Shown piece after piece: positions 8,063-15,965 of a stretch of DNA of 36,388 bases. The DNA comes from SZUA-36 sp041570235. GTDB taxonomy: Bacteria > Pseudomonadota > Gammaproteobacteria > Xanthomonadales > SZUA-36. The notes beneath the pieces are model-generated. The model was given only the letters and a program-made list of their open reading frames with translations. It was not told the origin of the DNA and did no database searches. Location of the stretch: contig JBFFWN010000003.1 in the NCBI GenBank assembly GCA_041570235.1, forward strand, positions 1 to 36,388, in the 5' to 3' direction. Position numbers and translations under genes: made by a program. Position 1 is the stretch's first letter; each line of letters begins with the position of its first letter.

Positions 8063-8102
8063 ATTCACAGCGAGTCCTGGCAGTAATTACCCGCCCTGGC
8101 TC
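7994..8102. repeat. Second, overlapping inverted repeat with 28-nt arms
   Basis: The left arm 7994-8021 and right arm 8075-8102 are complementary at 25 of 28 positions. The shared core reads TTACTGCCAGGA on one side. The left arm overlaps the first bases of the right arm of the 46-nt repeat, so the two stems cannot both form fully at once. The three mismatches lie outside the core. Confidence 0.85.
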
Positions 8103-8121
8103 CTTGCAACGAATTTAGGAA

Positions 8122-8149
8122 GGGCACCAGTGACGCTGCCCCTTTTTCT
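8122..8149 (+). terminator. Weak terminator-like stem
   Basis: GGGCA (8122-8126) can pair with TGCCC (8137-8141) around a 10-nt loop, followed by a run of five T within CTTTTTCT. It would end transcripts coming from fadI and overlaps the stop codon of folD on the other strand. The stem is short, so this is a tentative call. Confidence 0.3.
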
Positions 8150-9044
8150 AACCCAGGAACTGACAGGGCTCGATAATCAGAATCCCCGCCGCCTCGGCGG
8201 TATTTTGCATCAGCGTTGCTCGGGTCATCGGCCCTACACCACCCGGAACCGGGGTTATCCAGGCGGCCTTCCTTGAGGCTTTCTCGAAATCGATGTCTCC
8301 AACCAGCTTCCCACTTTCCAGGCGATTGATGCCCACATCAATCACCACCGAACCCTCTGCAATCCAGTCTGCGTCAACGATTCCCGGGTTACCAACGGCA
8401 ACAATCAGGACTTCCGCCTGCCGGACAAACTTCTCCAGGTTTTTTGTAAAGCGATGGCACGTGGTTACCGTTGCCCCCTGGATCAGCATTTCCAGCCCCA
8501 TTGGCCGGCCGACAATATTGGATGCACCGACAATCACGCAATGATGTCCCTTGGCATCGATGCCGTAATAATGCAACAGGGTCATGATGCCACGCGGCGT
8601 GCATGGCCTCAGGCCATGTTGACGCAGGGCCAGCCTGCCGACATTGAAGGCATGAAAGCCGTCGACATCCTTGCTTGACTTGATCGAGTTGGTGACGGCA
8701 ATTTCATCAATTTGTGGTGGCAACGGCAACTGGACAAGAATGCCATGTATATCGTCATCACAATTTAACTCATCGATCAGTGCCAGCAATTCTTCCTGGC
8801 TGGTCGTCTCCGGAAGATCAAAATCGCGGGTAAGAATCCCCGCCTTTTCACCGTCCCTGCGCTTGGCCTGCACATAAATACGGGATGCGGGATCCGAACC
8901 GACCAGGACAACGGCCAGACTGGGGCGCTTGCCACCCGCCGCCACGTGAGCGTCCGTGGCCTCACGCACCGAAGCTAAAACGACCTGGCTAACCTTGATA
9001 CCATCGAGTACGGTTGCAATGTCGTTTGGGTTGATTTCGTTCAA
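8148..9044 (-). CDS. folD: Bifunctional methylene-THF dehydrogenase / cyclohydrolase FolD
   Basis: FolD interconverts 5,10-methylene-, methenyl- and 10-formyl-tetrahydrofolate, supplying one-carbon units in the cytoplasm. The 298-residue protein has the catalytic Y57 and K61 (SRIYVQAKR), the QLPLP motif, KDVDGFH, PCTPRG, the nucleotide-binding VGASNIVGRPMG and the C-terminal signature TPVPGGVGPMTRATLMQNT. The start is TTG (9044-9042); no in-frame ATG precedes it and the ribosome binding site is weak. It is divergent from the glutathione peroxidase gene and convergent with fadI. Confidence 0.96.
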   Translation of the reverse strand: MNEINPNDIATVLDGIKVSQVVLASVREATDAHVAAGGKRPSLAVVLVGSDPASRIYVQAKRRDGEKAGILTRDFDLPETTSQEELLALIDELNCDDDIHGILVQLPLPPQIDEIAVTNSIKSSKDVDGFHAFNVGRLALRQHGLRPCTPRGIMTLLHYYGIDAKGHHCVIVGASNIVGRPMGLEMLIQGATVTTCHRFTKNLEKFVRQAEVLIVAVGNPGIVDADWIAEGSVVIDVGINRLESGKLVGDIDFEKASRKAAWITPVPGGVGPMTRATLMQNTAEAAGILIIEPCQFLG

Positions 9045-9146
9045 TGCTGTATTCCGAATTTGAAAGATCAGTTAGTGTAACGGATAGCGAGCAAAAACGG
9101 TGTTCATAAGTTATGCTATAAGCAAATTCCACGGGAGAAATGCAAT

Positions 9147-9635
9147 ATGAATGTCTATGAATATGTATTTGTATCTATCCGCGGTGGCAGCATGCCGCTT
9201 TCCAATTATCGTGGGCAACCCCTGTTTATCGTCAACACCGCTTCAGAGTGCGGTTACACGCCCCAGTATGCACAACTGCAGCGCTTGTGGATGGACTATA
9301 AGCAAAGCGGACTGGTGGTAATCGGAATCCCCTGCAACGATTTTGGTCAACAGGAGCCGGGAGATGAAGAATCCATCCTGGATTTTTGTGAAACGAACTA
9401 CCAGGTGAATTTCCCCATGACAGGCAAGTACAACGTCATGGGAGTCTCGGGCCATCCGATGTTTCACGCCATTCGCGAAGAATTTGGCGACGACGCGACA
9501 CCACGCTGGAATTTTCACAAGTACCTGTTTGACCGCAACGGTCAGATGGTAGATTTCTGGCCTTCAGGGGTCGCACCGGATGACTCAGCCATAACGCACA
9601 AGATTGAGTGTAATTTGCAATCCTGGGTTTTATAA
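9147..9635 (+). CDS. Glutathione peroxidase family protein
   Basis: This is a thiol-based peroxidase of the glutathione peroxidase fold, probably reducing hydroperoxides with thioredoxin or glutathione. The 162 residues show the active site C35 in NTASECGYTPQY, Q69 in FGQQEPG, and W121-N122 in RWNFHKYL, with PCNDFG in the usual place. The nucleophile codes for cysteine (TGC), not selenocysteine. There is no signal peptide, so it is cytoplasmic. A GGGAG site lies about 10 nt before the ATG. The coding end is 15 nt from the converging der stop. Confidence 0.94.
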   Translation: MNVYEYVFVSIRGGSMPLSNYRGQPLFIVNTASECGYTPQYAQLQRLWMDYKQSGLVVIGIPCNDFGQQEPGDEESILDFCETNYQVNFPMTGKYNVMGVSGHPMFHAIREEFGDDATPRWNFHKYLFDRNGQMVDFWPSGVAPDDSAITHKIECNLQSWVL

Positions 9636-9650
9636 AAGGCAAAAAGGCCG

Positions 9651-11051
9651 TTACTTTTTACGCTTGGTGAATTTTTTCAGCCGTTTGCGTTTGGCCATTT
9701 GACGCTGAGTCAATATGTTCTTTTTGTCTTTAAAGGGATTATCACCACTACGGAATTCAATCTGCAAGGGTGTGCCACGCAGTTTGAAATGCCTGATAAA
9801 GACATTTTCAAGATAGCGTTTATACGAGGGCTGAATAGTATCGGTGCGGTTACCATGAATGATGATTCTGGGCGGCAAATTGCCACCGGCATGCGCAAAA
9901 CGCAGACGCGCTGTGCGTCCCTGGCTCATGGCCGGTTGATGCGCTTCAAAAGCCTTAAGCAAAACACGGGTCAATTCCGGAGTAGGCATGTTTATGGTGG
10001 CACTGCGCCAGGCCTCCTTCACAGCCCCGATCAATTCCTTCAAACCCGAACCATGCAAGGCAGACAGCCGGATTCTCCTGGCCCATGTAACAAACTGCAA
10101 ACGCCGGTCCATTTCCGATAAAACCCGTTCGCGGTCATACTCGTTCATACCGTCCCACTTGTTCAATGCGATCACAAGCGCCCTGCCCCGTTCGAGAATA
10201 AGACCCAGCAAAGTGGCATCCTGGTCGGTGATTCCATCACCGGCGTCGAGCATCAAAACCACCACATGGGCGCGATCTATGGCCTGTAAAGCCTTGATGA
10301 CACTAAATTTTTCAACCACATCGGTCACCTTGGCCCGGCGTCGCACGCCGGCGGTGTCGATCAGTTCATATTTGACGCCCTGGTATTCGGTAAACGTGCT
10401 GATACTGTCTCGGGTCGTTCCAGGCAAATCAAAGGCCATGACCCGTTCCTCGCCCAATATGCGGTTGACCAGGGTGGATTTACCGACATTCGGCCTGCCC
10501 ACAATGGCCAGGCGGATACGATCATCCTGCTCATCTGCATCTGACTCTTCCTCCGCCAAAACGGGCAACAAGCCGGATGCGGCTTCCATCAGGTTGCTCA
10601 TACCTTGCCTGTGTGACGCGGCTACCGCCAATGGCGGCCCCATACCCAGCGCGGCAAACTCTGCCAAAGCGACATCGGGGTTGGTGCCATCGGTCTTGTT
10701 GCCCACCAGCAATACCGGACGGTCGTGCTGGCGAAGCAGTGTTGCGATCTCCTCGTCCTCGGTGGTCAGGCCATCTCTTGCACTGACCACAAACATGACC
10801 AGGTGAGACTCCTCTATGGCCTGGTGCACCTGCTTGGCGGTGAGGTAATCGATACCCTCTGCCTGACCTACCAGACCACCGGTATCAATCAACACACAAC
10901 GACGTTCACCCACCTCGGAAATGCCGTATTGACGGTCACGCGTAACCCCGGGCATGTCCGCTACCAGTGCATCACGGGTACGGGTCAGTGCGTTAAACAA
11001 CGTGGATTTGCCGACGTTTGGGCGGCCAACAATGGCGACAACAGGTAACAT
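9651..11051 (-). CDS. der: Ribosome assembly GTPase Der (EngA)
   Basis: Der is a double-GTPase needed for late 50S subunit assembly. The 466 residues contain two G domains: P-loops GRPNVGKS at 9-16 and 185-192, DTGG and DTAG switch motifs, and NKTD (118-121) and NKWD (297-300) base-recognition motifs. An acidic linker (EEESDADEQDD) separates them. A KH-like domain and a lysine/arginine-rich tail that contacts rRNA follow. It is the last gene of the minus-strand run, 81 nt after bamB, in the conserved bamB-der order. Confidence 0.98.
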   Translation of the reverse strand: MLPVVAIVGRPNVGKSTLFNALTRTRDALVADMPGVTRDRQYGISEVGERRCVLIDTGGLVGQAEGIDYLTAKQVHQAIEESHLVMFVVSARDGLTTEDEEIATLLRQHDRPVLLVGNKTDGTNPDVALAEFAALGMGPPLAVAASHRQGMSNLMEAASGLLPVLAEEESDADEQDDRIRLAIVGRPNVGKSTLVNRILGEERVMAFDLPGTTRDSISTFTEYQGVKYELIDTAGVRRRAKVTDVVEKFSVIKALQAIDRAHVVVLMLDAGDGITDQDATLLGLILERGRALVIALNKWDGMNEYDRERVLSEMDRRLQFVTWARRIRLSALHGSGLKELIGAVKEAWRSATINMPTPELTRVLLKAFEAHQPAMSQGRTARLRFAHAGGNLPPRIIIHGNRTDTIQPSYKRYLENVFIRHFKLRGTPLQIEFRSGDNPFKDKKNILTQRQMAKRKRLKKFTKRKK

Positions 11052-11132
11052 CAGATCATGTATTCTTCAGGGTGACAGGTAAGGCAGCATCATACAGCAG
11101 CTGACACTGAAAAGTAACGCACAGTGGAGGGC

Positions 11133-12299
11133 CTAATCGAGAGCAGCGCCCGCCCTGTAAGCCACAAGGTCGCCTTTCCTGGTCATCACGTAAATGGTAT
11201 TGCCAACCACAAGCGGTGGTCCCGCGAATCCCTTTCCGCCCACTTTCTCACGGGCGGCAAACTGTCCATCATCAACATTGATCCAGTGCAGATAGCCATC
11301 CCGATCGCCGACAACAACGAAACTGCCGTAAAACGATGGACGGGTAAGGCCACGACGCGCCAGTTGATCACTTTTCCAGGCTTCGGCTCCATTGCGACGG
11401 TCCAGCATCCACAGGTTTCCGTCCTTGTCACTCAATGCCAGGTTGACACGATCAACTGCCACCCCGGTGGCTGACGATATTTCCTTAAACCAGAGTAAGC
11501 GTCCGGAATCAGCTGCCAGCGATGCCAGGCGGTTTTTATAACTTGATACCAACAGGTCGGAGGCAATAAACACCAGTTGTCCGTCTATATCAGAAAGCCG
11601 GTCCAACTCGGTCCTGCCCTCGGTGGTAACCAGCGTCTGCTCCCACATCAATACGCCATCATCCAGGCGTAATGCAACGACCTGGCCGCCGTCATAACCG
11701 ACGAATACGACACCCGCCCTGACCAGCAGGGGCGCGTTACCACGCAGTGTTAACAGCGGTACATCATGATCATAAACCCATACACGCTGGCCGGTATCGA
11801 CATCCAGGCCAAAAACACGTCCATCAATGCAACGAACCACGACAAGGCCATCCGCGACCGCGGGTGCAGCAAGCACTTCAGAGGTCACGTTGGCAGACCA
11901 TCGCTGGGTGCCGGTGTCGGCATCAAATGCAAACACCTCGCCGTTTTCCGTTCCCATCAATAGCAGGTTACCGGCAATACCGGGGCCACCGGTGAAGGGA
12001 AGCTGTGTTTTCAGCGACCAGCGCTTGTCACCCGTGCTCGCATCGACGGCGGATAACAGGCCTTTATAATCTGCTGCATACAGGGACCCGGACGAAAAAG
12101 CGGGTCTTAACTGCCTGCCGGCTTTGTCCAGGCCCTTGCCAATACCGGTGGACCAGACCTTGCCAACCTTCAATGTCGGATCGAATTTAACCAACTCTGC
12201 AGGGGCATCAGGCTCGTCACTTTTGCCCCAGCTTTTTATCCAACTGCATCCATTGAGCAGCAACAAAGCTGCCAGTGCAGGGATAAACCATTTCCTCAC
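11133..12299 (-). CDS. bamB: Outer membrane assembly lipoprotein BamB
   Basis: BamB is a periplasm-facing lipoprotein of the beta-barrel assembly machinery. The 388-residue protein has a lipoprotein signal with lipobox LLNGC (acylated C18), followed by repeated PQQ-type beta-propeller blades such as GDKRWSLKTQLPF, GTQRWSANV and GQRVWVYDHDVPL. The start is GTG (12299-12297) and forms a 4-nt GTGA overlap with the yfgM stop, preceded by a G-rich ribosome binding site. Length matches E. coli BamB (392 residues), and the position between yfgM and der is the conserved one. Confidence 0.96.
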   Translation of the reverse strand: MRKWFIPALAALLLLNGCSWIKSWGKSDEPDAPAELVKFDPTLKVGKVWSTGIGKGLDKAGRQLRPAFSSGSLYAADYKGLLSAVDASTGDKRWSLKTQLPFTGGPGIAGNLLLMGTENGEVFAFDADTGTQRWSANVTSEVLAAPAVADGLVVVRCIDGRVFGLDVDTGQRVWVYDHDVPLLTLRGNAPLLVRAGVVFVGYDGGQVVALRLDDGVLMWEQTLVTTEGRTELDRLSDIDGQLVFIASDLLVSSYKNRLASLAADSGRLLWFKEISSATGVAVDRVNLALSDKDGNLWMLDRRNGAEAWKSDQLARRGLTRPSFYGSFVVVGDRDGYLHWINVDDGQFAAREKVGGKGFAGPPLVVGNTIYVMTRKGDLVAYRAGAALD

Positions 12300-12979
12300 A
12301 TTTCACCCCCACCAGCACCCTCTTCGATACCGGTGATTTCATCGGCCGTTGCACCGAGCGCCTCGAGTTTAATAGTCAGAAACTGACGGTTACCAACCCC
12401 CTCTTCAAGGGCAGCAAGTGAGTCCTGGTAACTCTGGATCGCCATTTCAGTGTCGCCGTTGGCGAGATGGATATCACCGCGAATTTCATCAAATAGGGCT
12501 TCAAACCCCAGCGTTGAAGGTGCACCATCCAACAACGCCATTGCCGCTGCGGTATCGCCTTCACTGAGTTTGATTCTTGCCAGTCTCTCACGTGCAATTA
12601 TCCTGACCGGCTCGGGTGTTGCGTTTTCCATGGCATGATTCAATGCCGAAGCCGCCAGGTCTGTCTGCCCGGCCTTCAAACGGGCCTTTGCCATCATCAG
12701 GGAAGCCATGGAGGTATAGGCCGATTTCGGAAACTCTGACTTCAATACCTCGTAATTGGGCACTGCCCCGTCCATGTTCTCTTCTTCGATCAACGTGACC
12801 ATGGTCTGGTATTCTGCAGATGCCTGCTGGCGCTTGCTGGTTTCCCACGTCTGGTATTGTTTGAAGCCAAACATCAGGCCAAAGGCCAGGACGAGGCCCA
12901 TGACAATGGCGCTGCCATTTTCCCTTAACCAGTTTTTTACGCGTTCACCCTGTTCATGGGTATCATATAAGTCAGACAT
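12296..12979 (-). CDS. yfgM: YfgM-type membrane-anchored TPR protein
   Basis: YfgM is an inner-membrane protein with a periplasmic tetratricopeptide domain that works with PpiD at the Sec translocon. Visible features are a short cytoplasmic N-terminus (YDTHEQGERVKNWLRENG), one membrane helix at about residues 23-40, and helical repeats including ALNHAMENATPEPVRIIARERLARI and a C-terminal ANGDTEMAIQSYQDSL repeat. The 227-residue length is close to the family norm (about 206) with a glycine-rich tail. It lies 52 nt after hisS and overlaps bamB by 4 nt. Confidence 0.93.
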   Translation of the reverse strand: MSDLYDTHEQGERVKNWLRENGSAIVMGLVLAFGLMFGFKQYQTWETSKRQQASAEYQTMVTLIEEENMDGAVPNYEVLKSEFPKSAYTSMASLMMAKARLKAGQTDLAASALNHAMENATPEPVRIIARERLARIKLSEGDTAAAMALLDGAPSTLGFEALFDEIRGDIHLANGDTEMAIQSYQDSLAALEEGVGNRQFLTIKLEALGATADEITGIEEGAGGGEM

Positions 12980-13031
12980 TGTATTCGTTAATCCATCTGT
13001 TGTAATTGACCGGGTAACCCCGGCAGATTGT

Positions 13032-14306
13032 TTATATAGTGTCTAAGTATCGACATATCCAGTCCCCAACCGATGCGCGGTCGAGGGAAACCTGCGGCTC
13101 GTTGCTACGCAAAAATTTGACCGTAACCTTTCCATCACGTATCTCGTCATCGCCCAGCACCAGCGCCAGCAAAGCCTCGCTTCGATCCGCACGCTTGAAC
13201 TGGGCCTTGAAACTGCCGCCGTTCAAATTATTGATCAAACGCAGTTGTGGATATGCGGCGCGCAGATCATACGCGAGTTTTAATGCAGATTCAGCGCTGT
13301 TTTCACCTACGGATACAAGATAGGCATGAATAAGGGGCGCGTTGACGGTATTTTTTTGTCGCAACAACTCGACCAGGCGCTCTTCACCCATGGCAAATCC
13401 AATACCGGGCCAGGGTTTACCGCCCTGTAATTCGACCAGGTTGTCATAACGTCCACCTGCACATACGGTGCCCTGCGCACCCAGTTCGTCGGTTATCCAT
13501 TCAAAAACCGTGTGACTGTAATAATCAAGACCACGGACCAGCCTTGGGTTTTCATGAAAATCGATTCCCAGCTTGTCCAGGTAGCGTTTCAGGGTCGCGT
13601 AGTTTTGCCTGGATTGTTCACCGAGGTGGTCCATCAGTAAAGGTGCTGACCCCAGCAGGGCCTGTACTTTTATATCTTTACTGTCCAGCACACGTAAGGG
13701 ATTACGCTCCACCCTTTCACGGGTCTGCTCATCGAATTCATTTTTGTGAAGCGATAAAAATTTATATAATTCTTCACGATAGGAAGCGCGTTCTTCGGCG
13801 TCACCCAGTGAATTGATTTCCAGACGTAAATCATTGAGCCCCAGGGACTTCCATAAACATGTACCCATGGCCAGGATTTCAGCATCGGCATCCGGGCCGG
13901 GTGCACCGAATAACTCGGCCCCGATCTGGTGAAACTGACGACTGCGGCCTTTTTGCGGACGTTCGTAGCGGAACATCGGCCCGCAGTACCATAACCGTCT
14001 GACCGGCCCATACAATAATCCGTTTTGCAGCGCGGCCCTGACCACACCGGCCGTGCCTTCCGGGCGCAGACTCAGTGATTCCCCATTGCGGTCTTCAAAG
14101 CTGTACATCTCCTTTGAAACCACATCGGTCGCAGCGCCGATCCCACGTGTAAAGACCTCGGTCTTTTCCAGGTTCGGAATCCTGATCTGCTCGAAACCGG
14201 AGGCGGAAAACACCTGCTCCGCGGTTCTCTCCAGGTGATCCCAAAAGTGGATATCCTGCGGAAGAATGTCATTCATTCCGCGTATAGAGCGTATCGGAGA
14301 ATTCAT
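13032..14306 (-). CDS. hisS: Histidyl-tRNA synthetase
   Basis: This class II aminoacyl-tRNA synthetase charges tRNA-His. At 424 residues it equals the E. coli enzyme in length. Motif 2 is seen in FRYERPQKGRSRQFHQIGAE, the histidine-specific motifs in RGLDYYSHTVFEW and GGRYDNL, and motif 3 in GIGFAMGEERL. The C-terminal anticodon-binding domain includes LVLGDDEIRDGKVTVK. The ATG lies just 1 nt after the rodZ stop (TGATATG), with no ispG gene between them. Confidence 0.98.
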   Translation of the reverse strand: MNSPIRSIRGMNDILPQDIHFWDHLERTAEQVFSASGFEQIRIPNLEKTEVFTRGIGAATDVVSKEMYSFEDRNGESLSLRPEGTAGVVRAALQNGLLYGPVRRLWYCGPMFRYERPQKGRSRQFHQIGAELFGAPGPDADAEILAMGTCLWKSLGLNDLRLEINSLGDAEERASYREELYKFLSLHKNEFDEQTRERVERNPLRVLDSKDIKVQALLGSAPLLMDHLGEQSRQNYATLKRYLDKLGIDFHENPRLVRGLDYYSHTVFEWITDELGAQGTVCAGGRYDNLVELQGGKPWPGIGFAMGEERLVELLRQKNTVNAPLIHAYLVSVGENSAESALKLAYDLRAAYPQLRLINNLNGGSFKAQFKRADRSEALLALVLGDDEIRDGKVTVKFLRSNEPQVSLDRASVGDWICRYLDTI

Positions 14307-14307
14307 A

Positions 14308-15159
14308 TCAGTTGACTTCGTCTACCGGAACGGTGGTGGCTGCCTGTACTGCTTGTGGCCAGCTGAACTGTGCAACGTCCTCGTGGGAAAAGTTCGCCAG
14401 ATCGATTTCCTCACCGTCCATGGACAAGTGCACTGCGGATGTCCGGCCAATCAGTATTCTGAAGGGCGGCTTGCCCTGGTAACTTTTCTCACTGCCACCA
14501 CGCAACAGGTCCATTTCAAGCTCCTGTCCGTCTGCATCGGAAATTTCTATCCAACTGTCGGCGGAAACCGTCAATGCCAGCTGACTCTCACCACCGGTCA
14601 GACCGGGCTTCGATACCGCCGCCCAGGCCTGTTCGGCCGGATCCGGGCCCGCCGTCCGATGGCCATGTAAAGCGCCCAGCGTGGCGATAGAGGCATTGAC
14701 AGGTCTCTTCACAGCCGTTGACTGGTCATCCTGTGAACTTTGCAGACGCGAACCTCCCTGTGACAAGCGGACGGCCTCGTGAGTAAACTGCCAGGCCAGC
14801 GTACCGATCAATAATGATGCCAGTACGTAACTGGTAGCGCGTAACCACCGGTCAGCCGGGCTGCGCCTCGGTGCTTCCGGAAAAATATTTTTTAATTCGG
14901 TCTGCTCCGCAGCACTGGCTTCCAGCATTACCTGGATTTCATCTTCGGGTATTTTCAAAAAACGAGCATAACTGCGGATATAGCCGGTTCTGTAAACGCT
15001 GGCGATCCTGAATGCAAGGTCATCTTCAATATCGGCCAGTAGATGTTCATCCAGGTGAATGGCGTCTTTAACATCTGTCAACGAAAGCTTTTTTAATATG
15101 CGCTGCTGCTTCAGGTATTCGCCGACTGCCATGGGAATCAGTTCTTGCTGTTGCGTCAT
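14308..15159 (-). CDS. rodZ: Cytoskeleton protein RodZ
   Basis: RodZ links MreB to the elongation machinery and maintains rod shape. The 283 residues divide into a cytoplasmic helix-turn-helix domain (about 12-80, VGEYLKQQRILKKLSLTDVK), a basic juxtamembrane stretch, one membrane helix at about 107-125, a linker rich in S, Q and T, and a C-terminal periplasmic domain (about 190-265) containing DSWIEISDADG. The ATG shares one base with the pilF stop (TAATG), and GGAGG lies 11 nt upstream. An internal Met at residue 10 has no ribosome binding site. Confidence 0.95.
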   Translation of the reverse strand: MTQQQELIPMAVGEYLKQQRILKKLSLTDVKDAIHLDEHLLADIEDDLAFRIASVYRTGYIRSYARFLKIPEDEIQVMLEASAAEQTELKNIFPEAPRRSPADRWLRATSYVLASLLIGTLAWQFTHEAVRLSQGGSRLQSSQDDQSTAVKRPVNASIATLGALHGHRTAGPDPAEQAWAAVSKPGLTGGESQLALTVSADSWIEISDADGQELEMDLLRGGSEKSYQGKPPFRILIGRTSAVHLSMDGEEIDLANFSHEDVAQFSWPQAVQAATTVPVDEVN

Positions 15160-15965
15160 TATTCTAAGTTCCTCCGAATCTCAGCGACCTGCGGTGAGTC
15201 CGGGAAGTTTGATTCCAGTAGTAACCTGTACTTATTTGCGGCCCTGGTATCACTGGAGGCCAACTCCATCCTGTAGGCCAGTAACAGGCTTTCTGCATCA
15301 TGGTTTGCAACCGTCTCATAGCGCTGCATGAATGCACGCGATGTGAGGTAGTTCTTCTCGAGATAATTCAGTCTTGCCATGGTCAGAAGCGTATCGGGGA
15401 AATCCTGATCAATCTTCAGCGCCCGCCTGAGGTAATTCTCGGCAGCAGCCATATCACCCGACTGCATCGCACAGGAACCGGCATTGGTCAGCGCGACCGA
15501 TGGCGAACTGTAAAACGGATCATCCAGGGCCTTGCGAAAGTGCTCCATCGCCCTTGAGCGTTTGCCGGTCTTGCAGAGATAGACACCGTAATTGTTATTC
15601 ACGTCACCATCTTCCGGATCGATCTCGTAGGCTTTCTGGTAGTGCTTGCCGGCCTCACCCAACTCGCCTATGCGCTCATAAAGCACGGCAGTGACGGTTT
15701 GTGCCGGGGCGTAACCCGGGTCGTCCCTGGTGGCCTTTTTCAGTTTTCCCAATGCCACCTCATACTGGCCACGATTCATGTACTCAAGACCCAGCGAGGT
15801 ATTGGATTCAGCGGCCTTGCGCTTGTTGCTTTTCTGATCGCCATTACCGGATTGTTGTGAAGCACACGCCGAAACCAGCAGTGTTACCAGCAATATGAGA
15901 GTGAACCGGTGTCCGGTGGTGTACTGGTACATGCCGAAGGGCTTCCCGTTTACAGACCTGTTCAT
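15159..15965 (-). CDS. pilF: Type IV pilus assembly lipoprotein PilF/PilW
   Basis: PilF (PilW) is an outer-membrane pilotin that helps the PilQ secretin localise and multimerise. The 268-residue protein has a hydrophobic signal ending in lipobox LLVSAC, then tetratricopeptide repeats such as SLGLEYMNRGQYEVALGKLKKA, VLYERIGELGEAGKHYQKAYEI and NNYGVYLCKTGKRSRAMEHFRKAL; the two cysteines YLC and SCA fit the PilF family. The start at 15965 overlaps the rlmN stop (ATGA), giving a long 21-residue n-region; an internal Met at residue 12 would give a shorter signal. The rlmN-pilF-rodZ order is common where type IV pili occur. Confidence 0.93.
   Translation of the reverse strand: MNRSVNGKPFGMYQYTTGHRFTLILLVTLLVSACASQQSGNGDQKSNKRKAAESNTSLGLEYMNRGQYEVALGKLKKATRDDPGYAPAQTVTAVLYERIGELGEAGKHYQKAYEIDPEDGDVNNNYGVYLCKTGKRSRAMEHFRKALDDPFYSSPSVALTNAGSCAMQSGDMAAAENYLRRALKIDQDFPDTLLTMARLNYLEKNYLTSRAFMQRYETVANHDAESLLLAYRMELASSDTRAANKYRLLLESNFPDSPQVAEIRRNLE

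Larger units (their letters stand above)
7674..8147. other. Convergent intergenic gap (474 nt), no gene found
   Basis: The gap lies between the converging ends of fadI and folD. No credible coding sequence is present; short open frames here begin at the repeat arms and are not conserved-looking. It holds an imperfect palindrome around CTGATATCAG (7694-7720), a palindromic GGACGTCC (7799-7806), a hairpin at 7835-7865, two large inverted repeats (7869-8102) and a weak terminator-like stem near folD. Confidence 0.85.

Noticed and set aside
8055..8276. Open frame of 73 codons on the plus strand beginning in the right repeat arm
   Set aside because: It begins MDV because the repeat arm contains ATGGATGT, as on the left side, and it runs antisense into folD. 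It is a by-product of the repeat.
9240..9260. Selenocysteine in the glutathione peroxidase
   Set aside because: The active-site codon is TGC (cysteine), and there is no in-frame TGA.
9636..9650. Possible terminator between the converging gpx and der ends
   Set aside because: The only stem is 3 bp (GGC/GCC), too weak to support.
9988..10806. 272-codon open frame antisense to der
   Set aside because: It is low in family-like features and wholly inside der, whose two GTPase domains are unambiguous.
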